DNA of 64,000 nt from Tyto alba. Taxonomy: Eukaryota > Chordata > Aves > Strigiformes > Tytonidae. Position numbers and translations under genes: made by a program. Below are positions 23,060 to 34,740 of the stretch, in pieces (within the stretch, counting starts at the first letter, position 1; each line of letters opens with the position of its first letter). Location: contig NW_024881277.1 in assembly GCF_018691265.1 (NCBI RefSeq), positions 9,938,363 to 10,002,362 of the forward strand. Direction: 5' to 3'. The notes beneath the pieces were generated by a model. The model had not been told where the DNA came from and searched no databases. It was given only the letters and a program-made list of their open reading frames with translations.

Positions 23060-23815
23060 AAGGATAAGTTTACAGTTAGATGAGATTAGCCAGTCTTTCT
23101 CCTGTCCCAACTCTAATCATGATGAATATTTTCCTGGATTAACCTCTTTAGAAATGAGAGTTTTGAAAATCACAGTCACCTGGCCCAGTGCTGGCCCACT
23201 GTCACTGTGGGTTTGTTGTTTTTTTTTTTTTTTTTTTTATTATCTTAACCTTATCTGAAATCCCACCTCCTGCTTCTTGTCCTTGTGATCTCATGCCCTT
23301 TCCTCCCCCTCATGGTGCCCACCCAGATCATCCATCACACCGACTCAGAGCAATGCTAATCACAACCTACTCTCCAAGCATGACCTCACTGGGACCCCCT
23401 AGGGCCATGCAGGCAGGCTGTTGTGGTCAGCTCCACACAGGAGGACTATAGCACCAAGAGCCTGGGGGCACCACTCCTTCCTCAGCCACTTCACTGGCCT
23501 GCTGGAGCACCAGGACATCAAGGACTTGTGACTCAGCAACAACCAACAGACCCAGAGTCTGGACATTGCCTTGATTTAGCTGAACATCATCATTTTTCCA
23601 TTGGAGGCCGTTGCCCAGCCCAGGTCACCTCCCTTCTGATCTCCCCCCATCCTTACTCTGCTCTGGGCAGCCTCTCCTGGCCCCCTCCTTGTGCTCTCCA
23701 TATGGCCCCAGGATCTGTAGGGATCACTGCTGCAAACCCCCTCCCAAAGGGTCTGTGGAGGTGGCAGTGCTTGAAGGGAGGGACTATGGTGCATTTCCAA
23801 GGAGAGCAGGGGTGT
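23060..23815. other. No gene recognised; poly-T near 23220
   Basis: Contains a T run at about 23218-23239 and several short frames. No family is recognised. The right end grades into the OR copy C 3' flank. Confidence 0.45.
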
Positions 23816-23819
23816 TTGG

Positions 23820-24334
23820 CTGTGCCTGAGGGTGAGATGAATCACTCTGCAGCCTCCTTTCCTTGTGCCTGCTGCGTCCCGATGGCCTCCTCTGGGATTG
23901 CAGAGTCCTTGTTTTCCTGAAGATACCTGGATTTAGCGCTTTCCCTTTGAGTGACTCCCAACCTTGGGTGATCTCACAATTTATGGGGCTCCAGTCCCTG
24001 CCCGCCCCAGGCACCTGTTGTCCATGGAGATACCCCGTGCTCTTCAGGCAGCTCCAGGCTCCCCTCCTTAAGGACTTCATCTGCATGTCACTTGTGGGAC
24101 AACCATGGGAATGCAATTCAGTGACCATTCACCATCTCCAGTGTCACTAGACATCAAATGGTTACTCTTAAATCCCACCCTTGGCCTCTAACAGGCCATA
24201 CCATGACATTGACCTCTTGGCTCCTGAATCCATGGGGAACAGGCTCTCTGGGGGAGCAGTTGCTCGTGCCTATTCCTGGCACCAGCTTTGGAAGAAGAGC
24301 CCAACTTTACAGCAGTGCACTGGGGAGATCCCAT
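23820..24334 (-). repeat. OR-unit C 3' flank, paralogous to unit D
   Basis: Shares 'ctcctttcc(t/c)tgtgcctgctg', 'gatttagc(g/a)cttt' and 'ccattcaccatct' landmarks with 32940-33240 (unit D), in the same order. This shows that the duplicated unit extends more than 700 bases past the stop codon. Confidence 0.55.
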
Positions 24335-24340
24335 TTTATT
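24335..24340 (-). terminator. Polyadenylation signal AATAAA 3' of OR copy C
   Basis: Lies about 265 bases past the stop on the gene strand, followed by ATGGGATC. Positionally equivalent to the AATAAAAGGGG of copies B and E. Confidence 0.6.
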
Positions 24341-24604
24341 ATAGAAATCCTATGGGGGCGTTGGCTCTTACCCAGTGTTAGACATACTTTATACAGGCTC
24401 CAGGAGACAGAGCAGAGTCATATCTCAGTACAAGAGAGTTGAGTCTAAACTTTTCTGTAGGAACAAAATAACTACAGATTACCAAAAATTATAATGATAA
24501 CATTATGATGTTGGAAATGAGAACATAAACACTGATGATAAATCAAATGGTGAAAATGATAACATTAAAAAACCCCACAGGCCTGAAATGGGATACCCTG
24601 TGAG

Positions 24605-25564
24605 TCACTTGTGCAGAGAGAAGGGAAGTTTATCAGTATTGAGAAACAGCTGTGAAATTGTTTTCCTAATGGCAACCTTGATCTCTTTGTTCCTCATGCT
24701 GTAGATGAGGGGGTTCAACACTGGGGGCACCACCACATACAGAACAGCCACCACCAGATCCTGTGATTGGGAAGAAATGGATGGGGGCTTCAGGTAAGCA
24801 AACATGCCAGTGCTGAGGAACAGGGAGACCACAGCCAGGTGAGGGAGGCACGTGGAAAAGGCTTTGTGCCGTCCCTGCTCAGAGGGGATCCTCAGCACAG
24901 CCCTGAAGATCTGAACATAGGACATCACAATGAAAACAAAACACCCCAGAAATACACAGATACTAGCCACAATAAGCCCAGCCTCCCTGAGGTAGGCGCC
25001 TGAGCAGGAGAACTTGAGAATGTGGGGGATTTCACAGAAAAACTGGTTTATGGCATTGCCGTGGCAGAATTGCAGTGAGAATGTGTTGGCAGTGTGCAGC
25101 ACGGCATAGAGGAACCCAGTGCCCCAGGCAGCTGCTGCAATGTGGACACAAGCTCTGCTGCCCAGGAGGGTCCCATAGTGCAGGGGTTGGCAGATGGCAA
25201 CGTAGCGGTCGTAGGCCATGATGGTGAGGGGAGAAAACTCTGCTGACATCAGAAGAAAAAAGAAAAAGACCTGGGCAGCACAGCCTTGGTAGGAGATGGC
25301 TCTGGTGTCCCAGAGCAAACTGGTCATGGCTTTAGGGACAGTGGTGGAGATGGAGCCCAGGTCGAGGAGGGAGAGGTTGAGGAGGAAGAAGTACATGGGG
25401 GTGTGGAGGTGGTGGTCGCAGGCGATGGCGGTCATGATGAGGCCGTTTCCCAGGAGGGCAGCCAGATAGATGCCCAGGAAGAGCCAGAAGTACAGGAGCT
25501 GCATCTCCCGTCTGTCTGCAAATGCCAGGAGGAGAAATTCAGTAATGGAGCTGCTGTTGGACAT
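24605..25564 (-). CDS. OR14-like olfactory receptor, copy C (intact)
   Basis: A complete 319-residue class A odorant receptor in one exon. It has an N-glycosylation site at N3-S-S, TM1 about 24-47 with G39-N40, LHTPMY at 53-58, MAYDRYVAIC at 116-125, SYVQIF at 215-220, KAFSTCLPHL at 234-243 and NPLIYSMRN at 284-292. C95 and C177 are placed for the outer-loop disulfide, with C167 and C187 as the other loop cysteines. The sequence is of the bird-expanded OR14-like type. It should sit in the cilia of olfactory neurons and signal through G-olf; the ligand is unknown. The C-terminus is about 8-11 residues longer than in copies D and E. The start is supported by a splice acceptor 23 bases upstream. 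Confidence 0.95.
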   Translation of the reverse strand: MSNSSSITEFLLLAFADRREMQLLYFWLFLGIYLAALLGNGLIMTAIACDHHLHTPMYFFLLNLSLLDLGSISTTVPKAMTSLLWDTRAISYQGCAAQVFFFFLLMSAEFSPLTIMAYDRYVAICQPLHYGTLLGSRACVHIAAAAWGTGFLYAVLHTANTFSLQFCHGNAINQFFCEIPHILKFSCSGAYLREAGLIVASICVFLGCFVFIVMSYVQIFRAVLRIPSEQGRHKAFSTCLPHLAVVSLFLSTGMFAYLKPPSISSQSQDLVVAVLYVVVPPVLNPLIYSMRNKEIKVAIRKTISQLFLNTDKLPFSLHK

Positions 25565-27575
25565 GCGCTGCCTTAGGGCAAGAGGACCTGTCCAGGGAGG
25601 AAAAGCACACTGAGAAGTTAGGGCAGAATTCTTTGAGCAAATCTCTATGCATTAGTCAGTGCTCTGTCCCTTGTTCCTACCCAAACACACATTACTTCCC
25701 TCCTTGTTTGTCTCTCAAGCTAGATGTTTGGGTTGTGCAGGCTGAGTGAGTTTCCAGGACAAGTAGCCTTGGCCCATCAGCTCCAGAGCAGTCAGCCCTT
25801 CTCTACAGCAGAGGGTATGAGACAGAAAAGGTATGAAATCAACAGTTCATGTCAGCTATAATTCACTCATAATGCAGAAGGGCTCTTCAGCATCTTCCAG
25901 GAGGACAACCCCAGAGAGACTGTTGGCTGTGCCACAGCTGCAGTGAGCAGACAGAGCTAGCTCATTCCCTGGCCCCAAGCACTGTGTTGCCCTGAGCCCT
26001 CCGGGTTAAGATGGGCTGGGGCACTTTGCTCCCCTGGACACATCTACAGGGCAAGACCCAATCTTTCATTGTCTGAGCTGCAGCTGAAACCCTCCTCCCC
26101 AGAGGGATTGAGGGCAAGAACAAGGGCAGCACAGACAGGAGGGGAAATGCAGAGACATGCCCCAATGCTGCTGCTGAGGGAGGAAGAACAGGGGGAGAGA
26201 GACAGGTACTGGGGGGTTTAAACTCATCAAGGGTCGGGATGCCATCGGGGTGACACAGCCTGGGAACATTTGGCCTTGGGGCAGAAGCTGTGCTGGGTGG
26301 AAGAGGAGAGTGGGGAAGGATTCTGTACTGCACGGGATGTCAGGGAGATGCCAGAATCCCCCCCTCCCTCAACATTTCTGGGAACAGCTCCCTCTCCCTC
26401 CCTGCCCATGCCTCTACTGCCTGGAGATGTCCCTACCAGGGGCTCTTTCTCTGTCCCCATGTCTCCTCCCTGTCAGTGCCCACAGACCCCATCCGACCTG
26501 CTGCGTGATCAGCTCTGCCCTGCAGACACCTCCTGACAGCATGCATAGTCTAAGGATAGCTCAGTGTTTGGAGGCCCTAAAGAACTAGCTGAGATCAACC
26601 CTGAGGATTATGTTGATGCTGATCATTGGGCTGAAGGTGGGTAAGGCTTTATGAATTCCTTGCTGACCTATTAATCCTGTCACTGCAATGCTCAAGGAGT
26701 CTCGGTGTCTTGTACAAACATGACATCTCCATTAACATCTCTGTGCCTCCCCATCACAGCAGGAAACCTGAAAGCACAGGCTCTAGAAAGTGACTTTGCT
26801 TCAGGTAGCCCCTGCCTTGTCCTTCCCACTGAAACATCCCCCAGGTAATATCCTGAAGGTGATCTGGTAGCTGTGAGCAGTCCTGACACACACAGCAATC
26901 TCTCTCCACAGCAGAAGGAGCCTGCCCTGGCGGGAGTTTCTCCATCCCCTCCCAGCTTCTCCCCACAGCGCCATGGGGAGCTCCCCGGGCAGGCTGAGTG
27001 CTGACCCTGGCAGGCAGCAGAGTCCCTGCCCCAGCACACAGCCCCCTGGGGTGCAGGGACCCTGCTGGGAAGAACAGCCCTGGGCACCCCTGCCTGCACA
27101 CCCGGCTGCACACCCCTGCAGCCGGCCCCAGGAAAAGGGAGATGGGATGCCCTGTCCCTCTGAGGGTGCAGCAGGGAATCCCTGCTCTGCACCATGTCCT
27201 TCTCCACACAAAAGAAACCCTGAGAGCCATCCTGCCAGATCCTATCTGCTCTGGGATGGGCCAGCTCTAAGAGACCCTCCAGGACTCTCAGGTACATTGC
27301 CCTGCACCCACAGACTTACCGAGTCAAGGGCTGTGAAGATTTCTCCTGCAGTGAGCTCTCAGCATCCTCCCACTCCACGCTGCCTGGAACCTCTCCCTGC
27401 CTCGCTGCTCTGCCCTGGGTGCCTGCAGGCAGTGCCCCCAGCCCTGCTGCGCTTTGCAGAGGAGCTGCTCCTGGGCAGAGCTGTCTCTCACAAGCACTGC
27501 TCAGTGGCCAGGAGCTCCCTCCGGCCCAGGAGCCCGGCCCAGCTCAGCAGCAGGGGACCAGCCCAAGGCGGCACT
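25565..27575 (-). promoter_or_regulatory. Leader exon, GTAAGT donor, leader intron and acceptor of OR copy C
   Basis: The GC-rich block at 27575-27320 ends at a GTAAGT donor at 27319-27314. The acceptor CTGGACAG ends at 25588, so exon 2 starts at 25587. The implied intron is about 1.73 kb. The donor-proximal intron lacks the triplet tract and instead carries a segment shared with copy E, with 'gccaggaaaagggagatg' type sequence near 27130. Confidence 0.62.
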
Positions 27576-27744
27576 TTCTCTGTCCCCTCTGGGCTCCCTC
27601 CGGGTGTCCCTGGGGCTCCAGGGGAACTGCTGTGAACCAGGCTGAAGGAATCGCTGATGTTCCCTCCCTCAGCTGGGGAGAAACACTTATTTCTAGCAGT
27701 GTCATTTCTCGTCAGGATAGGCTTATGTATAAGATTCATCTTTT

Positions 27745-28210
27745 CTTGTCTTAATATCCGACAGGACTTGCAGACAGTGACAAGGAGGGATTTCTTTTAC
27801 CCCTGCTGAGGAAGTGATTCAGCTGAGTCTGTTGAGGCATCTCACTCTAGACTTGTGGTCCTGGGCCTAGAAGGGGATTCAGCTCCCTCTCATGACTGTC
27901 ACAAACCCACAGACCTGGGGTTCCTCTCTCCTCAGTTCAGGTGTGCACAAAATAGGCACCTGCATGTGAGCTGCCTGTCTCATCTGCCCTGCTAATTAAT
28001 GGAGATTGAGGCCAGCAGTGAGCTCCTTAGAAAAATACCTGGTGACATTTGGGGTGCCCGAGGTGGTCCAAGATATGTGCAAGTAGCTGCAAGCTCTAAC
28101 AGAGCAGCCCTGACAGACGGGGCAGCATCTGGGGGCAGCATCCTGGAGCCTGGTTGTGAGTTCCTTTGCCCAACAGCAGATGCCCACATTTAGGATGACT
28201 GAACGTTTCC
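27745..28210 (-). repeat. Distal 5' flank of OR unit C, paralogous to unit A
   Basis: Collinear with 2420-2900. See the unit A entry for shared landmarks. No coding potential recognised. Confidence 0.6.
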
Positions 28211-29079
28211 CTACTCCGTATGTTCATGGCAGCCTACAGAGATATTTATCTGACCAAATGGAATCATGTACCCTAGGAAGATCTAAGCCTTTCCTTCCTT
28301 TTGTCATTAGCTGAGTTTCCCACCTGTCCTTTGAATATAATGGCAGTTTTCTCATGTACATCCCTTCAGTGCTTAACCTATTTTAGTGCAGATTAATCTC
28401 AGTTTAATATCCAAATACAGGATATGCAAATACAGGCCAGTAGTGCTACATGAGATACTGGGACTTTCCAGCACAACTGCGTGTCGCTGACATGGACAGC
28501 ACAGGCCCTCTGCAGGGACCTCCCCCCATTCAGCCTGGTTGTGCTACAGGCACCGTGCTGGGCACCGCGGACAGATTCAGTGCCCCTGGGCCAGCCCCCG
28601 CATCCCACTGCAGTGAGGCAAGGGCTGGCCGTTCCCTGTCACGCAGGTGCAGGGCAGGGCGTGAATACAGAGCACATCACACCGGGGTCTCACTCGTGTG
28701 CCTTCACTTTCAAACTATGACGATTCTTCTCTCCCCCATCATTAACCACCCCCTCAATGTTACCATTCCCTCTTTCCTCCTCCTCCTCCTCCTTAATTTC
28801 TCTTTCACTATCCTAATACCCTCCAAAAAGAATAGCCTATCCTGTTAATGCTTTCCCCATTGGCCATGCATTTCTTTTTTTGTACCCTCTTTTTGTATTG
28901 CTGACATGGCTGCTGTAGCATTTTGCTCCTTGGGCGGCAACCCCTTTAAACACAAAATTCTCTTTCATTACCTGTAGTGTCTTTCAACTCCTCATATTGT
29001 TGTCTTGTTTGAGGCATTGGCCCATGAGCCTGAAATGCTGAAATGTTGAAGTTTCAGTCCTTAAGTACCTTGGCAGTTT
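28211..29079. other. No gene recognised
   Basis: Contains a CpG-richer patch at about 28480-28680 and a pyrimidine-rich run (TCC repeats) near 28770-28800. Open frames of 79-132 codons overlap in several registers without recognisable domains. Confidence 0.45.
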
Positions 29080-29660
29080 CCTATTTGGCCAACAGAAATC
29101 TCCTGAAGATGTACAAGGAGGAGGGTTTTGCAAGGAGAAGGGGGCAAGGTCCACACCAGGAGCAGAATAACCCCTTGCTCCAGGAGAGGCTTTAACAGGA
29201 CTGGCTGAGGAGCGGCCTTGAGGAGTTGAGCATGGGAATTATGATGGATGCTATATGCACCAGTGGGTTTCCCCTTTCAGTGGGTGGATGGAGAAACTGG
29301 AGAAGGTCCAGAGGAAGTCTGTTGTGATGGGGTTTTGGCTCTGAAGCACATGAGATATATGGAAAGGCTGAGGGAACGGAGCCTCTTCAGCCTGCTGAAG
29401 GAGAGGCACAGGGCACTCTAAAAGCAAGTGATGCCTACCTGAATAGATCATGGTGGAGCCAAACTCTTCTCTGGCGGCAGACGGTATGGCAGAGGCAGCT
29501 GCCACAAAGTGCCTCTTGAGAACTTCACCCTGGGCAACAGGAAAATCTGACTAACAGGCTGGTGCTGCAGTGCAGCAGGACACCCAGAGACTCTCTGTGA
29601 TCTCCATCTCTGGAGGTTTTCAGGGTTCAACTCCACCAGGAGTTGAGGGTCTCTACAGCA
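29080..29660 (+). mobile_element. CR1-like LINE 3' fragment
   Basis: Follows the CR1 order: 'ccaacagaaatctcctgaag', then 'agcagaataacccc', 'gagaaactggagaaggtccag', 'gaaaggctgagggaacggagcctcttcagcctg', 'ctggtgctgcagtgcagc' and 'tctctggaggttttcag'. Many indels; dead. Confidence 0.65.
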
Positions 29661-29769
29661 TAAGCTCTTGGGACAATGCAGGGTGCAACTGCCCTGTGCT
29701 CAGGAAGTCTCTCGTCCTGCCTTTGGTTCCAGGTAGGGCCAGCTCTGAGGTCAGAGCCGGTTGCTCAAC

Positions 29770-30849
29770 TGTTGTGGTTTGAGCTCAGAGGGTATCTGAG
29801 CACCACACAGCCGCTCACTCCTCCCTTCCTTCCCAGCAATGAGAAGGGACAAATAAGCCAGGCTTGGGCTTCAAGATAGGACCAGGAGGGGCAAATCACC
29901 CATAATGGTCACAGGCAAAAGGCAAACTCGTTAGGGGAAGAAAAGAGAACATAGATATATTACAGACACTAACAACAACACATAGCAGAATAAGACAGTG
30001 AGAAGCATTGCCTCGTCTTGAGAACACCTTCCCCCCACCCCTCTCTTCTTCCCAGGCTCAGCTCTGCTCCCGATATCTCTACCTCCTCCCCCAGCGGCGC
30101 AGGGGCAGGGAATCGGGGGGTGCAGTCAGTGCTGCCTTTTCTTCCATCTTCGGTGGGGGGAGCTGCTGGAACTTGTTCCCCTGCTCCATCATGGTCCCCC
30201 TCTCACAGCAGACAGTCCTCCACAAACTTTTTCCGATGTGACTCCCTCCCAAGGGCCGCAGCATTTCCCTACGCTTCTCCAATGTGGGGCATCAACTTTC
30301 TCCAACTGGAGTCCCTCCCATGGGCTGCAGCCCTTCCCAAGCTGCTCTGGCATGGGACAGCCCCACGTGCTGGAATCCTCCCAGCGCTGAACTACAGTAA
30401 CAGTGAGGTCTGCCTTTTCCCGCATGATCCCAGGTTTTTTTGGGCACTGTCACCTTGGTGATCTATGCAAAACACAGACCATAAATCAGTGTCTGCCCCA
30501 CCGTGGATCTTCATGGGTGGCAGGGGGAGGGACACCCTGTCATCTCACCAGAGGATACAGGGGGGTCTCTGCTCCAGCACACCTCCCCCCTCCTTTCTTC
30601 CTCCGTTCCTCCATTGACCTTTGTGTTCACGCAGCTGCCTCAATTCCTCGTTACAAGTCCCACTCCTTCTCACCACGTCCCTTCTTAAACATATTAGCGC
30701 AGAGGCGCAGTTGACTGCCTTGGCCTTGGTGTGGAGGTGGGGCAGATTTGGAGCCGGGGAAGCTTCAAGAAACTTCTCCCAGGGGCCATCCCTATCGCCA
30801 CCTCCCTCGCTACGAAAAACAACCCCACCACTCACTGAAACCCAGGACA
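29770..30849 (-). mobile_element. Solo LTR, about 1.08 kb, same family as 62544-63613
   Basis: Ends TGTTGTGG and CCAGGACA in plus orientation (TG...CA). It is collinear along its length with 62544-63613, including 'gcaatgagaagggaca', 'aactcgttaggggaagaaaa', 'ttgagaacacctt..caccc' and 'ctcagctctgctcccgata'. No internal retroviral genes lie beside it. Confidence 0.75.
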
Positions 30850-31038
30850 ACAATACAGGGAAACACTGGGTGATCCCCAGGCCACCCCTCGTCCCCATAG
30901 AGTGGTTCCAGGACACTGGGGGACACTGTGTGGGGGACATGGGAACAGTGAGGAGATACCCAGGCCACCACCCATCCCCAGAGCAGTGGGGTCCCAGTGG
31001 GGTCACTGGGGGGAGTCTGCCACCATCTAAGGGTCCCG

Positions 31039-31563
31039 TTAGCTTTCCTGAGTGTGTGTGTGGGGGGGGGGGTTTGGAACAGTCCTCTCAGGCCTCTGAT
31101 TTGGGGGGGACAGTGGAGGGGACAGCAGGAGAGGCAGTGGCGGAGGGGCACAGTCGGGGTCCAGAATGGTGGTGCCTTTAGGGGTCCTGGTGCAAACATT
31201 GGTGTCACTGGTGGGGGGTGTGGACACCATGATGTACTTCTGGACGCTGCCTGTGGTACTGGGGACCATGGGCTCCACTGCCACCAGTCTGACCATGGGC
31301 TGGACACTGGGGAGAGTGGTGGTGACAGGGGAGGTGGCAGTGGGTGCTGGGCTGGTGCTGGAGGTGATCACCTGTGGGAATTGGTGAATTTGGAAGGACA
31401 TGGGGACAGTGTGGGACACAGGGCCACAGGGACTGGGGGGAATGGTGATGGGGATTGGGGGGATGGTGGGCTCAGGCAAGGTTGCTGTCACAACAGGAAC
31501 CCCCTGGACCACATCTGAGGAGATGATGTCCACATCTGAGCTGGCCTCGTGTGTGCTCTTCAT
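31039..31563 (-). CDS. Unidentified S/T/P/V-rich 174-codon frame, possible gene fragment
   Basis: From the first ATG at 31563 ([10 protein letters not shown]) to the stop at 31039 the minus strand is open for 174 codons; the frame is open a little further upstream without an ATG. The product is rich in Ser, Thr, Pro and Val with few charged residues (for example [10 protein letters not shown] and [10 protein letters not shown]). This composition recalls transactivation segments of transcription factors, but I recognise no family. It lies next to a solo LTR, with no duplicate elsewhere in the window and no internal repeat. A short G run overlaps its 3' end on the plus strand. It could be an exon or a retrocopy piece, or chance. 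Confidence 0.3.
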   Translation of the reverse strand: MKSTHEASSDVDIISSDVVQGVPVVTATLPEPTIPPIPITIPPSPCGPVSHTVPMSFQIHQFPQVITSSTSPAPTATSPVTTTLPSVQPMVRLVAVEPMVPSTTGSVQKYIMVSTPPTSDTNVCTRTPKGTTILDPDCAPPPLPLLLSPPLSPPNQRPERTVPNPPPHTHTQES

Positions 31564-31589
31564 GCCCACAGGGGTGTTCAGAGGCACGA

Positions 31590-32329
31590 GTCCTTCCCTT
31601 GCACACGCAGAGGCAGTGCACTGTCACAACTGTAGTGTCTCTCTGGCCTCCAGTTGCTGCTCCCAGAGGCTGGCAGGCACCTGAGCTTCGCAGTGTACCA
31701 CCCTGCTCTGCACTCCTCTGAGGTGCCCTGAGGCATGAGGAATGGACACGGGGACCTCAGCTCAAGGAAGCACATCCCAGTGCTGCATTCTGGTGGGTTC
31801 CCAGGGGACAGTACGCTCAAGGTGAAGTGACTGTGAGACACTGTCTGTCCCACAGACATTCATGGGATCCCCGGGAATAGCTGAGGGCATCTGTGCTCAT
31901 TCAGGTTCATCTCCCCACGTGCACACAATTTGCATACTCACGACTCATCTGTACAATGCAAACATGGACTGCTGACCTGGTCACTCAGTGTCCCTCCATG
32001 GAGGGATAAACAACCTCTCTGAGCTGGGGTGAGAGGCCCGTGCTGGAAATGGTGGTTGTTCCTGACTGGTGTGTGACGATCACTCTGGGGCAGCTTTCCC
32101 CGGGTGTTCAGAGCACACGGGCAGAGGGCAGGTCCTGCCCTGATGGTCCTTCATGTCTCTCCCAGGAGAGGCCTGGCTGTGTGAGGACACAGCTGTGTGC
32201 CCTGACCTTGCACACTCACACACTTCAGCGGTACAGCGGTGTTATCCCTTGCCCACCACTGCTGCACCCAGACATCTCAACCCCCTCCCAGCTCTCCCCA
32301 CTCCCCAGCCTTCTCCCCAGCCGAGCAGA
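31590..32329. other. No gene recognised
   Basis: No recognised repeat. The 3' part leads into the OR unit D 3' flank. Confidence 0.45.
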
Positions 32330-33480
32330 GCAGCCCAGTCTGGTCTGGCCCCGCAGAAAGGAGGAGATGGAGGTTACTGTCAGTGTCTCTCCTGCTGTCA
32401 TGGCCTGGAGATCACCTGCTAGGAGCCTTCAGTCCCCCGGGCCAGCCCTGCTCCCCAGGACAGCACAGAGTCCTGGCCCTGGGACTCCTCAGGCAGCTCC
32501 CACTGCCCTCAGCTGGCACCCACAGCAAAGAATTTCTCTTTTCATGTCTCCCTTCCATGCACACAGTGTCCTGCTCTTCTCCCAGGACATCCCACCTCTC
32601 CACAGGACCTTTCCTCAAGGTGGGCACATCTGTGCTGGCCTGGACAGCCAGTTCTGCACCCGCTTTCCATACTCTCCACAGCCCCTGAGCTGCTGATGCT
32701 GCTCTGAGGAACAAGTGGGCTTGCCTGGGGCCCCAGGATGATTTTACAGTGCTGTGCTGGTCAGGCTGGGAGGCAGACCCAGCTCAGGGACATCACTGCC
32801 ACCGACTGCCTCCCACAGAAGCTCTTATGTGGCCATGGAGGGTGCTCAGAGGTACCCTGCCTTATTTCCCACACCACAAGATGTGTTTGGATGCTGCACT
32901 GGATTCAGGCTACAAGAGTCCACTGATGGTGGAACAAATCACTCACCAGGCTCCTTTCCCTGTGCCTGCTGTGTCCCTTGGGGGTGCAGAGCCCTCACTC
33001 AGCACTTCACACCCAGATTTAGCACTTTATACCTGGGTCCCTCCACCCTGGACATGTTTGTGTTCAGTGGGCTCCACTCACTGCTGACCTCCTGGCACAC
33101 GCTGATCCTGCAGATCACCTAGATCACCTGCACTCTGCTGGCAGTTCCAGACTCCTTCCAGAAAAAAATTCACCTGCCATCAGTCCTATCACATGCTGTA
33201 GAGCTCCAGGGAGTTTAACTGGAGATCATTCACCATCTGTGTGGGTGCTGTCCAACAAGTAACACCTGAGCCATTACTCAGTCCCTGCAAGACCATACTG
33301 GGAGCCATCCCACTGAGCCCATGGGGAAACAAGCAGAGAAACAGTCCGCTTTGGAGTCTATTCCTTGGGCATCTTGGAAAAATCCCTAAGCGTTTGGGCA
33401 CTGCCTTGAGGAGATCCCCTTTCGTGATGGAGATGCTGTTAGAGAGGCCAGCTCTGTCACAGATCTGCTGTGCAGGGACT
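32330..33480 (-). repeat. OR-unit D 3' flank
   Basis: About 32330-32510 matches the inverted 3' flank blocks of copies B and E. About 32940-33480 matches the 3' flank of copy C. The position equivalent to the AATAAA of the other copies (about 33415-33430) reads ATCACGAAAGGGG on the gene strand, so the signal is lost. Confidence 0.55.
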
Positions 33481-33813
33481 CTGTATGCAGGAGCTGACGC
33501 AGCAGCACCAGAGAAGGTCTTGGAAAAAAAGCCTCAGACAAAAAAGTCACTGCAGGGTCCTTTTCAGTATTTAAATGCAGAGGGTGTGGAAATTCATTTA
33601 CACTGTCTCTGGGTCAAACCGGACAGATAGATAATGAAATTGAAATAGTAAGAATAGTGAAAACACTTTATGGACAACTTAGAAGTGAAAAAAAAAAAAA
33701 AAAATCAACAATAACATCAACAACTACAAAATATATAAAAGACAGGAAGACAGGTTGAGACTGTAATGAGTTATATTAAAAGTGATATGGAGAAGATGGG
33801 CAGTATATTGCTT

Positions 33814-34740
33814 CTAAAAAAAACATCTGGTCATCAGTTTCTGAACTGCATCCTTGAGGTTCTGGTTCCTTATGCTGTAAATGAGGGGGTTCAATGCAGG
33901 AGGAACCACTGAGTACAGAACAGCCACCACCAGGTCCTGGAGTGGAGAGGAGATAGAGGGGGGCTTCAGGTAGGCAAAAAATGAAGTGCTGATAAACAGG
34001 GAGACCACGGCCAGGTGAGGGAGGCACGTGGAAAAGGCTTTGTGCCGTCCCTGCTCAGAGGGGATCCTCAGCGCGGCCCTGAAGATCTGCACATAAGACA
34101 GCACAATGAAAACAAAACAAGCAAAGAATAAACAGGCACTAACCACAATAAGCACAACTTCCCTGAGGTAGGTGCCTGAGCAAGAGAGCTTGAGGATCTG
34201 GGGAACTTCACAGAAGAACTGGTTCACCACATTGCCATGGCAGAGTGGTAGAGAAAATGTGTTGGCAGTGTGCAGTGTGGCATAGAGGAACCCAGTGCCC
34301 CAGGCAGCTGCTGCCATGTGGACACAAGCTCTGCTGCCCAGGAGGGTCCCGTAGTGCAGGGGTTGGAAGATGGCAACGTAGCGGTCATAGGCCATGATGG
34401 TGAGGAGAGAAAACTCTGCTGTAATCAAGAAGAGAAGCAGAAACACTTGCGCGGTACATCCTGCATAGGAAATGGCCGTGGTGTTCCAGAGCAAATTGGT
34501 CATGGCTTTAGGGAAAGTGGTGGAGGTGGAGCCCAGGTCGAGCAGGGAGAGGTTGAGGAGGAAGAAGTACATGGGGGTGTGGAGGTGGTGGTCGCAGGCG
34601 ATGGCGGTGATGATGAGGCCGTTGCCCAGGAGGGCAGCCAGGTAGATGCCCAGGAAGAGCCAGAAGTGCAGGAGCTGCAGCTCCCGTCTGTCTGCGAATG
34701 CCAGGAGGAGGAACTGGGTGATGGAGCTGCTGTTGGACAT
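33814..34740 (-). CDS. OR14-like olfactory receptor, copy D (intact)
   Basis: Starting at the ATG at 34740 (MSNSSSITQF) gives 308 residues; an in-frame extension to 34947 crosses a splice acceptor and is not used. It has all the OR landmarks: LHTPMY at 53-58, SYVQIF, KAFSTCLPHLAVVS and NPLIYSIRN. Two oddities stand out. The usual MAYDRYVAIC reads MAYDRYVAIF, with residue 125 Cys to Phe through one base change (codon at 34368-34366). There is also an extra glycosylation sequon, N86-T-T, in the first outer loop. Expected role: odorant receptor in olfactory cilia, ligand unknown. The C-terminus (MTRCFF) is short. The frame is open throughout, but the AATAAA seen 3' of copies B, C and E is mutated here. 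Confidence 0.93.
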   Translation of the reverse strand: MSNSSSITQFLLLAFADRRELQLLHFWLFLGIYLAALLGNGLIITAIACDHHLHTPMYFFLLNLSLLDLGSTSTTFPKAMTNLLWNTTAISYAGCTAQVFLLLFLITAEFSLLTIMAYDRYVAIFQPLHYGTLLGSRACVHMAAAAWGTGFLYATLHTANTFSLPLCHGNVVNQFFCEVPQILKLSCSGTYLREVVLIVVSACLFFACFVFIVLSYVQIFRAALRIPSEQGRHKAFSTCLPHLAVVSLFISTSFFAYLKPPSISSPLQDLVVAVLYSVVPPALNPLIYSIRNQNLKDAVQKLMTRCFF

